Part shown: in pieces, positions 35,304 through 51,000 of the stretch | How the letters are laid out: every line of letters begins with the position of its first letter | Position numbering within the stretch: position 1 is the first letter of the stretch | From: Siphonodentalium dalli | Lineage: Eukaryota; Mollusca; Scaphopoda; Gadilida; Siphonodentaliidae | Direction of reading: 5' to 3' | DNA length: 64,000 nucleotides | NCBI GenBank assembly: GCA_032622095.1 | Contig: CP136066.1 | Coordinates: 10,255,784-10,319,783, forward strand | Translations under genes and position numbers: made by a program | Notes under the pieces: model-generated | The model's database searches: none | What the model saw: the letters and a program-made list of their open reading frames with translations, nothing else | What the model was told of the DNA's origin: nothing

Positions 35304-35860
35304 CTAGTCAGGGGCATTATAACATTATTGGTAATCCCTATGGCATACAGGTATACTAGTCAGGGGCATTAGAACAGTATTGGTTATCCCTATGGCATAC
35401 AGGTATACTAGTCAGGGGCATTAGAAACATTATTGGTAATCCCTATGGCATACAGGTATACTAGTCAGGGGCATTATAACATTATTGGTAATCCCTATGG
35501 CATACAGGTATACTAGTCAGGGGCATTAGAACAGTATTGGTTATCCCTATGGCATACAGGTATACTAGTCAGGGGCATTATAACATTATTGGTAATCCCT
35601 ATGGCATACAGGTATACTAGTCAGGGGCATTAGAACAGTATTGGTTATCCCTATGGCATACAGGTATACTAGCCAGGGGCATTATAACATTATTGGTAAT
35701 CCCTATGGCATACAGGTATACTAGTCAGGGGCATTAGAACAGTATTGGTTATCCCTATGGCATACAGGTATACTAGCCAGGGGCATTATAACATTATTGG
35801 TAATCCCTATGGCATACAGGTATACTAGTCAGGGGCATTAGAACAGTATTGGTTATCCCT
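35304..35860. repeat. Satellite dimer higher-order repeat (104 bp)
   Basis: Units strictly alternate between an ATTATAACATT...GGTAAT form and an ATTAGAACAGT...GGTTAT form, nearly all ending ACAGG, for about five dimers. One extra GGTAAT unit (with the AGAAACATT insertion) breaks the pattern near 35,425. Confidence 0.85.
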
Positions 35861-35869
35861 ATGTCATAC

Positions 35870-38800
35870 ATGTATACTATTCAGGGCATTATAACATTAT
35901 TGGTTATCCCTATGTCATACATGTATACTATTCAGGGGCATTATAACATTATTGGTTATCCCTATGGCATACATGTATACTATTCAGGGACATTATAACA
36001 TTATTGGTTATCCCTATGGCATACATGTATACTATTCAGGGGCATTATAACATTATTGGTAATCCCTATGGCATACATGTATACTAGTCAGGGGCATTAT
36101 AACATTATTGGTAATCCCTATGTCATACATGTATACTATTCAGGGGCATTATAACATTATTGGTAATCCCTATGGCATACATGTATACTATTCAGGGGCA
36201 TTATAACATTATTGGTTATCCCTATGGCATACAGGTATACTAACCAGGGGCATTAGAACATTATTAGTTATCCCTATGGCATACATGTATACTAACCAGG
36301 GGCATTAGAACATTATTAGTAATCCCTATGGCATACATGTATACTAGTCAGGGGCATTAGAACATTATTGGTAATCCCTATGGCATACATGTATACTAGT
36401 CAGGGGCATTAGAACATTATTAGTTATCCCTATGGCATACATGTATACTAACCAGGGGCATTAGAACATTATTAGTAATCCCTATGGCATACATGTATAC
36501 TATTCAGGGACATTATAACATTATTGGTTATCCCTATGGCATACATGTATACTATTCAGGGACATTATAACATTATTGGTAATCCCTATGTCATACATGT
36601 ATACTAGTCAGGGGCATTATAACATTATTGGTTATCCCTATGTCATACATGTATACTAACCAGGGGCATTAGAACATTATTAGTAATCCCTATGGCATAC
36701 ATGTATACTATTCAGGGACATTATAACATTATTGGTAATCCCTATGGCATACATGTATACTATTCAGGGACATTATAACATTATTGGTTATCCCTATGTC
36801 ATACATGTATACTAGTCAGGGGCATTAGAACAGTATTGGTAATCCCTATGGCATACATGTATACTAGTCAGGGGCATTATAACATTATTGGTTATCCCTA
36901 TGTCATACATGTATACTAACCAGGGGCATTATAACATTATTGGTTATCCCTATGTCATACATGTATACCTATTCAGGGGACATTATAACATTATTGGTTA
37001 TCCCTATGTCATACATGTATACTATTCAGGGGCATTAGAGCATTATTGGTAATCCCTATGGCATACATGTATACTATTCAGGGACATTATAACATTATTG
37101 GTTATCCCTATGTCATACATGTATACTATTCAGGGGCATTAGAGCATTATTGGTAATCCCTATGGCATACATGTATACTATTCAGGGACATTAGAACATT
37201 ATTGGTAATCCCTATGGCATACAGGTATACTAGTCAGGGGCATTAAAACATTATTGGTTATCCCTATGTCATACATGTATACTAGTCAGGGACATTATAA
37301 CATTATTGGTTATCCCTATGTCATACATGTATACTATTCAGGGACATTATAACATTATTGGTTATCCCTATGTCATACATGTATACTAGTCAGGGGCATT
37401 AGAACATTATTGGTAATCCCTATGGCATACATGTATACTAGTCAGGGGCATTAGAACATTATTAGTTATCCCTATGGCATACATGTATACTAACCAGGGG
37501 CATTAGAACATTATTAGTAATCCCTATGGCATACATGTATACTATTCAGGGACATTATAACATTATTGGTTATCCCTATGGCATACATGTATACTATTCA
37601 GGGACATTATAACATTATTGGTTATCCCTATGGCATACATGTATACTAGTCAGGGGCATTATAACATTATTGGTAATCCCTATGTCATACATGTATACTA
37701 TTCAGGGGCATTATAACATTATTGGTAATCCCTATGGCATACATGTATACTATTCAGGGGCATTATAACATTATTGGTTATCCCTATGGCATACAGGTAT
37801 ACTAACCAGGGGCATTAGAACATTATTGGTAATCCCTATGGCATACATGTATACTAGTCAGGGGCATTATAACATTATTGGTAATCCCTATGGCATACAT
37901 GTATACTATTCAGGGGCATTATAACATTATTGGTAATCCCTATGGCATACATGTATACTATTCAGGGGCATTATAACATTATTGGTAATCCCTATGGCAT
38001 ACATGTATACTAGTCAGGGGCATTATAACATTATTGGTAATCCCTATGTCATACATGTATACTATTCAGGGGCATTATAACATTATTGGTAATCCCTATG
38101 GCATACATGTATACTATTCAGGGGCATTATAACATTATTGGTTATCCCTATGGCATACAGGTATACTAACCAGGGGCATTAGAACATTATTAGTTATCCC
38201 TATGGCATACATGTATACTAACCAGGGGCATTAGAACATTATTAGTAATCCCTATGGCATACATGTATACTAGTCAGGGGCATTAGAACATTATTGGTAA
38301 TCCCTATGGCATACATGTATACTAGTCAGGGGCATTAGAACATTATTAGTTATCCCTATGGCATACATGTATACTAACCAGGGGCATTAGAACATTATTA
38401 GTAATCCCTATGGCATACATGTATACTAACCAGGGGCATTATAACATTATTGGTTATCCCTATGGCATACATGTATACTATTCAGGGACATTATAACATT
38501 ATTGGTTATCCCTATGGCATACATGTATACTATTCAGGGACATTATAACATTATTGGTTATCCCTATGTCATACATGTATACTAGTCAGGGGCATTAGAA
38601 CAGTATTGGTAATCCCTATGGCATACATGTATACTAGTCAGGGGCATTATAACATTATTGGTAATCCCTATGTCATACATGTATACTATTCAGGGACATT
38701 ATAACATTATTGGTTATCCCTATGTCATACATGTATACTATTCAGGGGCATTAGAGCATTATTGGTAATCCCTATGGCATACATGTATACTATTCAGGGA

Positions 38801-41800
38801 CATTATAACATTATTGGTAATCCCTATGGCATACATGTATACTAGTCAGGGTCATTAGAACATTATTGGTAATCCCTATGGCATACATGTATACTATTCA
38901 GGGACATTATAACATTATTGGTTATCCCTATGTCATACATGTATACTATTCAGGGGCATTAGAGCATTATTGGTAATCCCTATGGCATACATGTATACTA
39001 ACCAGGGACATTATAACATTATTGGTTATCCCTATGGCATACAGGTATACTATTCAGGGACATTATAACATTATTGGTTATCCCTATGTCATACAGGTAT
39101 ACTATTCAGGGACATTATAACATTATTGGTTATCCCTATGGCATACATGTATACTAGTCAGGGGCATTAAAACATTATTGGTTATCCCTATGTCATACAT
39201 GTATACTAGTCAGGGACATTATAACATTATTGGTTATCCCTATGTCATACATGTATACTATTCAGGGACATTATAACATTATTGGTTATCCCTATGTCAT
39301 ACATGTATACTATTCAGGGGCATTAGAGCATTATTGGTTATCCCTATGTCATACATGTATACTATTCAGGGGCATTAGAGCATTATTGGTTATCCCTATG
39401 TCATACATGTATACTATTCAGGGACATTATAACATTATTGGTTATCCCTATGTCATACATGTATACTATTCAGGGACATTATAACATTATTGGTTATCCC
39501 TATGTCATACATGTATACTATTCAGGGGCATTATAACAGTATTGGTTATCCCTATGTCATACATGTATACTAGTCAGGGACATTATAACATTATTGGTTA
39601 TCCCTATGTCATACATGTATACTATTCAGGGACATTATAACATTATTGGTTATCCCTATGGCATACATGTATACTAGTCAGGGGCATTATAACATTATTG
39701 GTAATCCCTATGGCATACATGTATACTATTCAGGGGCATTAGAGCATTATTGGTTATCCCTATGTCATACATGTATACTATTCAGGGGCATTAGAGCATT
39801 ATTGGTTATCCCTATGGCATACATGTATACTATTCAGGGACATTATAACATTATTGGTTATCCCTATGTCATACATGTATACTATTCAGGGGCATTAGAG
39901 CATTATTGGTTATCCCTATGGCATACATGTATACTAGTCCGGGTCATTAGAACATTATTGGTTATCCCTATGGCATACATGTATACTAACCAGGGGCATT
40001 ATAACATTATTGGTTATCCCTATGGCATACATGTATACTATTCAGGGACATTATAACATTATTGGTTATCCCTATGGCATACATGTATACTAGTCAGGGG
40101 CATTATAACATTATTGGTTATCCCTATGTCATACATGTATACTAGTCAGGGGCATTATAACATTATTGGTAATCCCTATGGCATACATGTATACTAGTCA
40201 GGGGCATTAGAACAGTATTGGTTATCCCTATGGCATACAGGTATACTATTCAGGGGCATTATAACATTATTGGTAATCCCTATGGCATACAGGTATACTA
40301 GCCAGGGGCATTATAACATTATTGGTAATCCCTATGTCATACATGTATACTAGTCAGGGGCATTAGAACAGTATTGGTTATCCCTATGGCATACAGGTAT
40401 ACTATTCAGGGGCATTATAACATTATTGGTAATCCCTATGGCATACAGGTATACTAGCCAGGGGCATTAGAACATTATTGGTAATCCCTATGTCATACAT
40501 GTATACTAGTCAGGGGCATTAGAACATTATTGGTTATCCCTATGGCATACATGTATACTAGTCAGGGGCATTATAACATTATTGGTTATCCCTATGTCAT
40601 ACAGGTATACTAGTCAGGGGCATTAGAACATTATTGGTTATCCCTATGGCATACATGTATACTAGTCGGGGGCATTATAACATTATTGGTTATCCCTATG
40701 TCATACAGGTATACTAGTCAGGGGCATTAGAACATTATTGGTTATCCCTATGTCATACATGTATACTATTCAGGGGCATTATAACATTATTGGTAATCCC
40801 TATGGCATACATGTATACTAGTCAGGGACATTATAACATTATTGGTTATCCCTATGGCATACATGTATACTAGTCAGGGGCATTATAACATTATTGGTCA
40901 TCCCTATGTCATACATGTATACTAGTCAGGGACATTATAACATTATTGGTTATCCCTATGGCATACATGTATACTAGTCAGGGGCATTATAACATTATTG
41001 GTCATCCCTATGTCATACATGTATACTAGTCAGGGACATTATAACAGTATTGGTTATCCCTATGTCATACATGTATACTAGTCAGGGACATTATAACATT
41101 ATTGGTAATCCCTATGGCATACATGTATACTAGTCAGGGACATTATAACAGTATTGGTTATCCCTATGTCATACATGTATACTAGTCAGGGGCATTATAA
41201 CATTATTGGTAATCCCTATGGCATACATGTATACTAGTCAGGGGCATTATAACATTATTGGTAATCCCTATGTCATACATGTATACTATTCAGGGACATT
41301 ATAACATTATTGGTTATCCCTATGGCATACATGTATACTATTCAGGGACATTATAACATTATTGGTCATCCCTATGGCATACATGTATACTATTCAGGGA
41401 CATTATAACAGTATTGGTTATCCCTATGTCATACATGTATACTAGTCAGGGACATTATAACATTATTGGTTATCCCTATGGCATACATGTATACTATTCA
41501 GGGACATTATAACAGTATTGGTTATCCCTATGTCATACATGTATACTAGTCAGGGACATTATAACATTATTGGTTATCCCTATGTCATACATGTATACTA
41601 TTCAGGGACATTATAACAGTATTGGTCATCCCTATGTCATACATGTATACTATTCAGGGACATTATAACATTATTGGTTATCCCTATGGCATACATGTAT
41701 ACTATTCAGGGACATTATAACATTATTGGTTATCCCTATGTCATACAGGTATACTAGACAGGGACATTATAACATTATTGGTTATCCCTATGGCATACAT

Positions 41801-42165
41801 GTATACTATTCAGGGGCATTATAACATTATTGGTAATCCCTATGTCATACATGTATACTATTCAGGGACATTATAACATTATTGGTTATCCCTATGTCAT
41901 ACAGGTATACTAGACAGGGACATTATAACATTATTGGTAATCCCTATGGCATACATGTATACTATTCAGGGACATTATAACATTATTGGTTATCCCTATG
42001 TCATACAGGTATACTATTCAGGGACATTATAACATTATTGGTAATCCCTATGTCATACATGTATACTAGACAGGGGCATTATAACAGTATTGGTAATCCC
42101 TATGGCATACATGTATACTATTCAGGGGCATTATAACAGTATTGGTAATCCCTATGTCATACATG
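35870..42165. repeat. Satellite domain with ATTC, GGGACA and GTCAT units
   Basis: The unit start shifts mainly to ATTC, with GGGACATTATA, GGTTAT and ATGTCAT. A private variant, ATTATTAGT in place of ATTATTGGT, appears about eleven times, only between 36.2 and 38.4 kb. A block containing two such pairs at about 36,241 recurs at 38,167 (offset 1,926 bp = 37 units plus two extra bases). Confidence 0.85.
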
Positions 42166-45000
42166 TATACTAGTCAGGGGCATTAGAACATTATTGGTTA
42201 TCCCTATGGCATACATGTATACTAGTCAGGGGCATTAGAACATTATTGGTTATCCCTATGGCATACATGTATACTAGTCAGGGGCATTATAACATTATTG
42301 GTAATCCCTATGTCATACATGTATACTAGTCAGGGGCATTAGAACATTATTGGTTATCCCTATGGCATACATGTATACTAGTCAGGGGCATTAGAACATT
42401 ATTGGTTATCCCTATGGCATACATGTATACTAGTCAGGGGCATTATAACATTATTGGTAATCCCTATGGCATACATGTATACTAGTCAGGGGCATTAGAA
42501 CATTATTGGTTATCCCTATGGCATACATGTATACTAGTCAGGGGCATTAGAACATTATTGGTTATCCCTATGGCATACATGTATACTAGTCAGGGGCATT
42601 ATAACATTATTGGTAATCCCTATGTCATACATGTATACTAGTCAGGGGCATTAGAACATTATTGGTTATCCCTATGGCATACATGTATACTAGTCAGGGG
42701 CATTATAACATTATTGGTTATCCCTATGGCATACATGTATACTAGTCAGGGGCATTAGAACATTATTGGTAATCCCTATGGCATACAGGTATACTAGTCA
42801 GGGGCATTAGAACATTATTGGTAATCCCTATGGCATACAGGTATACTAGCCAGGGGCATTATAACATTATTGGTAATCCCTATGGCATACATGTATACTA
42901 GTCAGGGGCATTATAACATTATTGGTAATCCCTATGGCATACAGGTATACTAGTCAGGGGCATTAGAACATTATTGGTAATCCCTATGGCATACATGTAT
43001 ACTAGTCAGGGGCATTAGAACATTATTGGTTATCCCTATGGCATACATGTATACTAGTCAGGGGCATTAGAACATTATTGGTTATCCCTATGGCATACAT
43101 GTATACTAGTCAGGGGCATTATAACATTATTGGTTATCCCTATGGCATACATGTATACTAGTCAGGGGCATTATAACATTATTGGTAATCCCTATGTCAT
43201 ACATGTATACTAGTCAGGGGCATTAGAACATTATTGGTTATCCCTATGGCATACATGTATACTAGTCAGGGGCATTAGAACATTATTGGTTATCCCTATG
43301 GCATACAGGTATACTAGCCAGGGGCATTATAACATTATTGGTAATCCCTATGGCATACATGTATACTAGTCAGGGGCATTATAACATTATTGGTAATCCC
43401 TATGGCATACAGGTATACTAGTCAGGGGCATTAGAACATTATTGGTAATCCCTATGGCATACATGTATACTAGTCAGGGGCATTAGAACATTATTGGTTA
43501 TCCCTATGGCATACAGGTATACTAGCCAGGGGCATTATAACATTATTGGTAATCCCTATGGCATACATGTATACTAGTCAGGGGCATTATAACATTATTG
43601 GTAATCCCTATGGCATACAGGTATACTAGTCAGGGGCATTAGAACATTATTGGTAATCCCTATGGCATACATGTATACTAGTCAGGGGCATTAGAACATT
43701 ATTGGTTATCCCTATGGCATACATGTATACTAGTCAGGGGCATTAGAACATTATTGGTTATCCCTATGGCATACATGTATACTAGTCAGGGGCATTATAA
43801 CATTATTGGTTATCCCTATGGCATACATGTATACTAGTCAGGGGCATTATAACATTATTGGTAATCCCTATGTCATACATGTATACTAGTCAGGGGCATT
43901 AGAACATTATTGGTTATCCCTATGGCATACATGTATACTAGTCAGGGGCATTAGAACATTATTGGTTATCCCTATGGCATACATGTATACTAGTCAGGGG
44001 CATTATAACATTATTGGTAATCCCTATGTCATACATGTATACTAGTCAGGGGCATTAGAACATTATTGGTTATCCCTATGGCATACATGTATACTAGTCA
44101 GGGGCATTATAACATTATTGGTTATCCCTATGGCATACATGTATACTAGTCAGGGGCATTAGAACATTATTGGTAATCCCTATGGCATACAGGTATACTA
44201 GTCAGGGGCATTAGAACATTATTGGTAATCCCTATGGCATACAGGTATACTAGCCAGGGGCATTATAACATTATTGGTAATCCCTATGGCATACATGTAT
44301 ACTAGTCAGGGGCATTATAACATTATTGGTAATCCCTATGGCATACAGGTATACTAGTCAGGGGCATTAGAACATTATTGGTAATCCCTATGTCATACAG
44401 GTATACTAGTCAGGGGCATTATAACAGTATTGGTAATCCCTATGGCATACATGTATACTAGTCAGGGGCATTATAACATTATTGGTTATCCCTATGTCAT
44501 ACATGTATACTAGTCAGGGGCATTATAACATTATTGGTTATCCCTATGGCATACATGTATACTAGACAGGGGCATTATAACATTATTGGTAATCCCTATG
44601 TCATACATGTATACTAGTCAGGGGCATTAGAACATTATTGGTAATCCCTATGTCATACAGGTATACTAGTCAGGGGCATTAGAACATTATTGGTAATCCC
44701 TATGTCATACATGTATACTAGACAGGGGCATTATAACATTATTGGTAATCCCTATGTCATACATGTATACTAGTCAGGGGCATTATAACATTATTGGTAA
44801 TCCCTATGGCATACATGTATACTAGTCAGGGGCATTAGAACATTATTGGTAATCCCTATGTCATACATGTATACTAGTCAGGGGCATTAGAACATTATTG
44901 GTAATCCCTATGGCATACAGGTATACTAGCCAGGGGCATTATAACATTATTGGTAATCCCTATGGCATACATGTATACTAGTCAGGGACATTATAACATT
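42166..45000. repeat. Satellite domain with trimer (156 bp) and block repeats
   Basis: AGTC units return. From about 42,170 to 42,690 the pattern is two ATTAGA...GGTTAT...GGCAT units followed by one ATTATA...GGTAAT...GTCAT (or GGCAT) unit, repeating every 156 bp. A longer block beginning AGCCAGGGGCATTATAAC recurs at 42,848, 43,316, 43,524 and 44,252, at spacings of 9, 4 and 14 units. Confidence 0.85.
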
Positions 45001-48000
45001 ATTGGTAATCCCTATGGCATACATGTATACTAGTCAGGGACATTATAACATTATTGGTTATCCCTATGTCATACATGTATACTATTCAGGGGCATTATAA
45101 CAGTATTGGTAATCCCTATGGCATACATGTATACTAGTCAGGGGCATTATAACATTATTGGTAATCCCTATGGCATACATGTATACTAGTCAGGGGCATT
45201 ATAACATTATTGGTAATCCCTATGTCATACATGTATACTAGACAGGGGCATTATAACATTATTGGTAATCCCTATGGCATACATGTATACTAGTCAGGGA
45301 CATTATAACATTATTGGTAATCCCTATGGCATACATGTATACTAGTCAGGGGCATTATAACATTATTGGTAATCCCTATGTCATACATGTATACTAGACA
45401 GGGGCATTATAACATTATTGGTAATCCCTATGTCATACATGTATACTAGTCAGGGGCATTATAACATTATTGGTAATCCCTATGGCATACATGTATACTA
45501 GTCAGGGACATTATAACATTATTGGTAATCCCTATGTCATACATGTATACTAGTCAGGGGCATTATAACATTATTGGTAATCCCTATGGCATACATGTAT
45601 ACTAGTCAGGGACATTATAACATTATTGGTTATCCCTATGTCATACATGTATACTAGTCAGGGGCATTATAACATTATTGGTAATCCCTATGGCATACAG
45701 GTATACTAGCCAGGGGCATTATAACATTATTGGTAATCCCTATGTCATACATGTATACTAGTCAGGGACATTATAACATTATTGGTAATCCCTATGTCAT
45801 ACATGTATACTAGTCAGGGGCATTATAACATTATTGGTAATCCCTATGGCATACATGTATACTAGTCAGGGGCATTAGAACATTATTGGTAATCCCTATG
45901 TCATACATGTATACTAGTCAGGGGCATTAGAACATTATTGGTAATCCCTATGGCATACAGGTATACTAGCCAGGGGCATTATAACATTATTGGTAATCCC
46001 TATGGCATACATGTATACTAGTCAGGGACATTATAACATTATTGGTTATCCCTATGTCATACATGTATACTATTCAGGGGCATTATAACATTATTGGTTA
46101 TCCCTATGTCATACATGTATACTAGTCAGGGGCATTATAACAGTATTGGTAATCCCTATGGCATACAGGTATACTAGTCAGGGGCATTATAACATTATTG
46201 GTAATCCCTATGGCATACATGTATACTATTCAGGGGCATTAGAGCATTATTGGTTATCCCTATGTCATACATGTATACTAGTCAGGGGCATTATAACAGT
46301 ATTGGTAATCCCTATGGCATACATGTATACTAACCAGGGGCATTAGAACATTATTGGTAATCCCTATGGCATACATGTATACTATTCAGGGGCATTATAA
46401 CATTATTGGTAATCCCTATGTCATACATGTATACTATTCAGGGACATTATAACATTATTGGTTATCCCTATGTCATACATGTATACTAACCAGGGACATT
46501 ATAACATTATTGGTTATCCCTATGTCATACATGTATACTAACCAGGGACATTATAACATTATTGGTAATCCCTATGGCATACATGTATACTAGTCAGGGG
46601 CATTATAACATTATTGGTTATCCCTATGTCATACATGTATACTATTCAGGGACATTATAACATTATTGGTAATCCCTATGTCATACATGTATACTAGTCA
46701 GGGGCATTAGAACATTATTGGTAATCCCTATGGCATACATGTATACTAGTCAGGGACATTATAACATTATTGGTTATCCCTATGTCATACATGTATACTA
46801 TTCAGGGACATTATAACATTATTGGTTATCCCTATGTCATACATGTATACTAGTCAGGGGCATTATAACATTATTGGTTATCCCTATGGCATACATGTAT
46901 ACTATTCAGGGACATTAGAACATTATTGGTAATCCCTATGGCATACATGTATACTAGTCAGGGGCATTATAACATTATTGGTTATCCCTATGGCATACAT
47001 GTATACTATTCAGGGACATTAGAACATTATTGGTAATCCCTATGGCATACATGTATACTAGTCAGGGGCATTATAACATTATTGGTCATCCCTATGGCAT
47101 ACATGTATACTATTCAGGGGCATTATAACATTATTGGTTATCCCTATGGCATACATGTATACTAGTCAGGGACATTATAACATTATTGGTTATCCCTATG
47201 TCATACATGTATACTAGTCAGGGGCATTAGAACATTATTGGTAATCCCTATGTCATACAGGTATACTAGTCAGGGGCATTATAACAGTATTGGTTATCCC
47301 TATGGCATACATGTATACTATTCAGGGACATTATAACATTATTGGTTATCCCTATGGCATACATGTATACTAGTCAGGGGCATTATAACAGTATTGGTAA
47401 TCCCTATGGCATACATGTATACTATTCAGGGACATTATAACATTATTGGTTATCCCTATGGCATACATGTATACTAGTCAGGGGCATTAGGACATTATTG
47501 GTAATCCCTATGTCATACATGTATACTAGTCAGGGGCATTAGAACATTATTGGTAATCCCTATGTCATACATGTATACTATTCAGGGACATTATAACATT
47601 ATTGGTTATCCCTATGTCATACATGTATACTATTCAGGGGCATTATAACATTATTGGTTATCCCTATGGCATACATGTATACTAGTCAGGGGCATTATAA
47701 CATTATTGGTTATCCCTATGTCATACATGTATACTATTCAGGGACATTATAACAGTATTGGTAATCCCTATGGCATACATGTATACTAGTCAGGGGCATT
47801 AGAACATTATTGGTTATCCCTATGTCATACATGTATACTATTCAGGGGCATTATAACAGTATTGGTAATCCCTATGGCATACATGTATACTAGTCAGGGG
47901 CATTAGAACATTATTGGTTATCCCTATGTCATACATGTATACTATTCAGGGGCATTATAACAGTATTGGTAATCCCTATGGCATACATGTATACTAGTCA

Positions 48001-51000
48001 GGGGCATTATAACATTATTGGTTATCCCTATGTCATACATGTATACTATTCAGGGGCATTATAACAGTATTGGTTATCCCTATGGCATACATGTATACTA
48101 GTCAGGGGCATTAGAACATTATTGGTTATCCCTATGTCATACATGTATACTAGTCAGGGGCATTATAACATTATTGGTTATCCCTATGTCATACATGTAT
48201 ACTAGTCAGGGGCATTATAACATTATTGGTTATCCCTATGTCATACATGTATACTAGTCAGGGGCATTAGAACATTATTGGTTATCCCTATGGCATACAT
48301 GTATACTATTCAGGGACATTATAACATTATTGGTTATCCCTATGTCATACATGTATACTAGTCAGGGGCATTATAACATTATTGGTTATCCCTATGTCAT
48401 ACATGTATACTATTCAGGGGCATTATAACATTATTGGTTATCCCTATGGCATACATGTATACTATTCAGGGACATTATAACATTATTGGTTATCCCTATG
48501 TCATACATGTATACTAGTCAGGGACATTATAACATTATTGGTTATCCCTATGTCATACATGTATACTATTCAGGGGCATTATAACATTATTGGTAATCCC
48601 TATGGCATACATGTATACTAGTCAGAGGCATTATAACATTATTGGTTATCCCTATGGCATACATGTATACTAGTCAGAGGCATTATAACATTATTGGTAA
48701 TCCCTATGGCATACATGTATACTAGTCAGGGGCATTATAACATTATTGGTTATCCCTATGGCATACATGTATACTATTCAGGGACATTATAACATTATTG
48801 GTTATCCCTATGTCATACATGTATACTATTCAGGGACATTATAACATTATTGGTTATCCCTATGTCATACATGTATACTAGTCAGGGGCATTATAACAGT
48901 ATTGGTAATCCCTATGGCATACATGTATACTATTCAGGGACATTATAACATTATTGGTTATCCCTATGTCATACATGTATACTATTCAGGGACATTATAA
49001 CATTATTGGTTATCCCTATGTCATACATGTATACTATTCAGGGGCATTATAACAGTATTGGTTATCCCTATGTCATACATGTATACTATTCAGGGACATT
49101 ATAACATTATTGGTTATCCCTATGGCATACATGTATACTATTCAGGGACATTATAACATTATTGGTCATCCCTATGTCATACATGTATACTATTCAGGGA
49201 CATTATAACATTATTGGTAATCCCTATGGCATACATGTATACTAGTCAGGGGCATTATAACAGTATTGGTTATCCCTATGTCATACATGTATACTATTCA
49301 GGGACATTATAACATTATTGGTTATCCCTATGGCATACATGTATACTAGTCAGAGGCATTATAACATTATTGGTCATCCCTATGTCATACATGTATACTA
49401 TTCAGGGGCATTATAACATTATTGGTCATCCCTATGGCATACATGTATACTATTCAGGGGCATTATAACATTATTGGTAATCCCTATGGCATACATGTAT
49501 ACTATTCAGGGGCATTATAACATTATTGGTAATCCCTATGTCATACATGTATACTATTCAGGGACATTATAACATTATTGGTTATCCCTATGTCATACAT
49601 GTATACTAGTCAGGGGCATTATAACATTATTGGTTATCCCTATGTCATACATGTATACTAGTCAGGGACATTATAACATTATTGGTTATCCCTATGTCAT
49701 ACATGTATACTATTCAGGGACATTATAACATTATTGGTTATCCCTATGTCATACATGTATACTAGTCAGGGACATTATAACAGTATTGGTTATCCCTATG
49801 TCATACATGTATACTATTCAGGGACATTATAACATTATTGGTTATCCCTATGTCATACATGTATACTAGTCAGGGACATTATAACAGTATTGGTTATCCC
49901 TATGTCATACATGTATACTATTCAGGGACATTATAACATTATTGGTTATCCCTATGGCATACATGTATACTATTCAGGGACATTATAACATTATTGGTAA
50001 CCCTATGGCATACATGTATACTATTCAGGGACATTATAACAGTATTGGTTATCCCTATGTCATACATGTATACTATTCAGGGACATTATAACAGTATTGG
50101 TTATCCCTATGTCATACATGTATACTATTCAGGGACATTATAACATTATTGGTTATCCCTATGTCATACATGTATACTATTCAGGGACATTATAACATTA
50201 TTGGTTATCCCTATGGCATACATGTATACTATTCAGGGACATTATAACATTATTGGTTATCCCTATGTCATACATGTATACTATTCAGGGACATTATAAC
50301 AGTATTGGTTATCCCTATGTCATACATGTATACTATTCAGGGACATTATAACATTATTGGTTATCCCTATGTCATACATGTATACTATTCAGGGACATTA
50401 TAACATTATTGGTTATCCCTATGGCATACATGTATACTATTCAGGGACATTATAACATTATTGGTAATCCCTATGTCATACATGTATACTATTCAGGGGC
50501 ATTATAACATTATTGGTTATCCCTATGTCATACATGTATACTATTCAGGGACATTATAACATTATTGGTTATCCCTATGTCATACATGTATACTAGTCAG
50601 GGACATTATAACAGTATTGGTTATCCCTATGTCATACATGTATACTATTCAGGGACATTATAACATTATTGGTAATCCCTATGTCATACATGTATACTAG
50701 TCAGGGGCATTAGAACAGTATTGGTAATCCCTATGTCATACATGTATACTAGTCAGGGGCATTATAACATTATTGGTTATCCCTATGTCATACATGTATA
50801 CTATTCAGGGACATTATAACATTATTGGTTATCCCTATGTCATACATGTATACTAGTCAGGGACATTATAACAGTATTGGTTATCCCTATGTCATACATG
50901 TATACTATTCAGGGTCATTATAACATTATTGGTTATCCCTATGTCATACATGTATACTAGTCAGGGGCATTATAACATTATTGGTGATCCCTATGTCATA

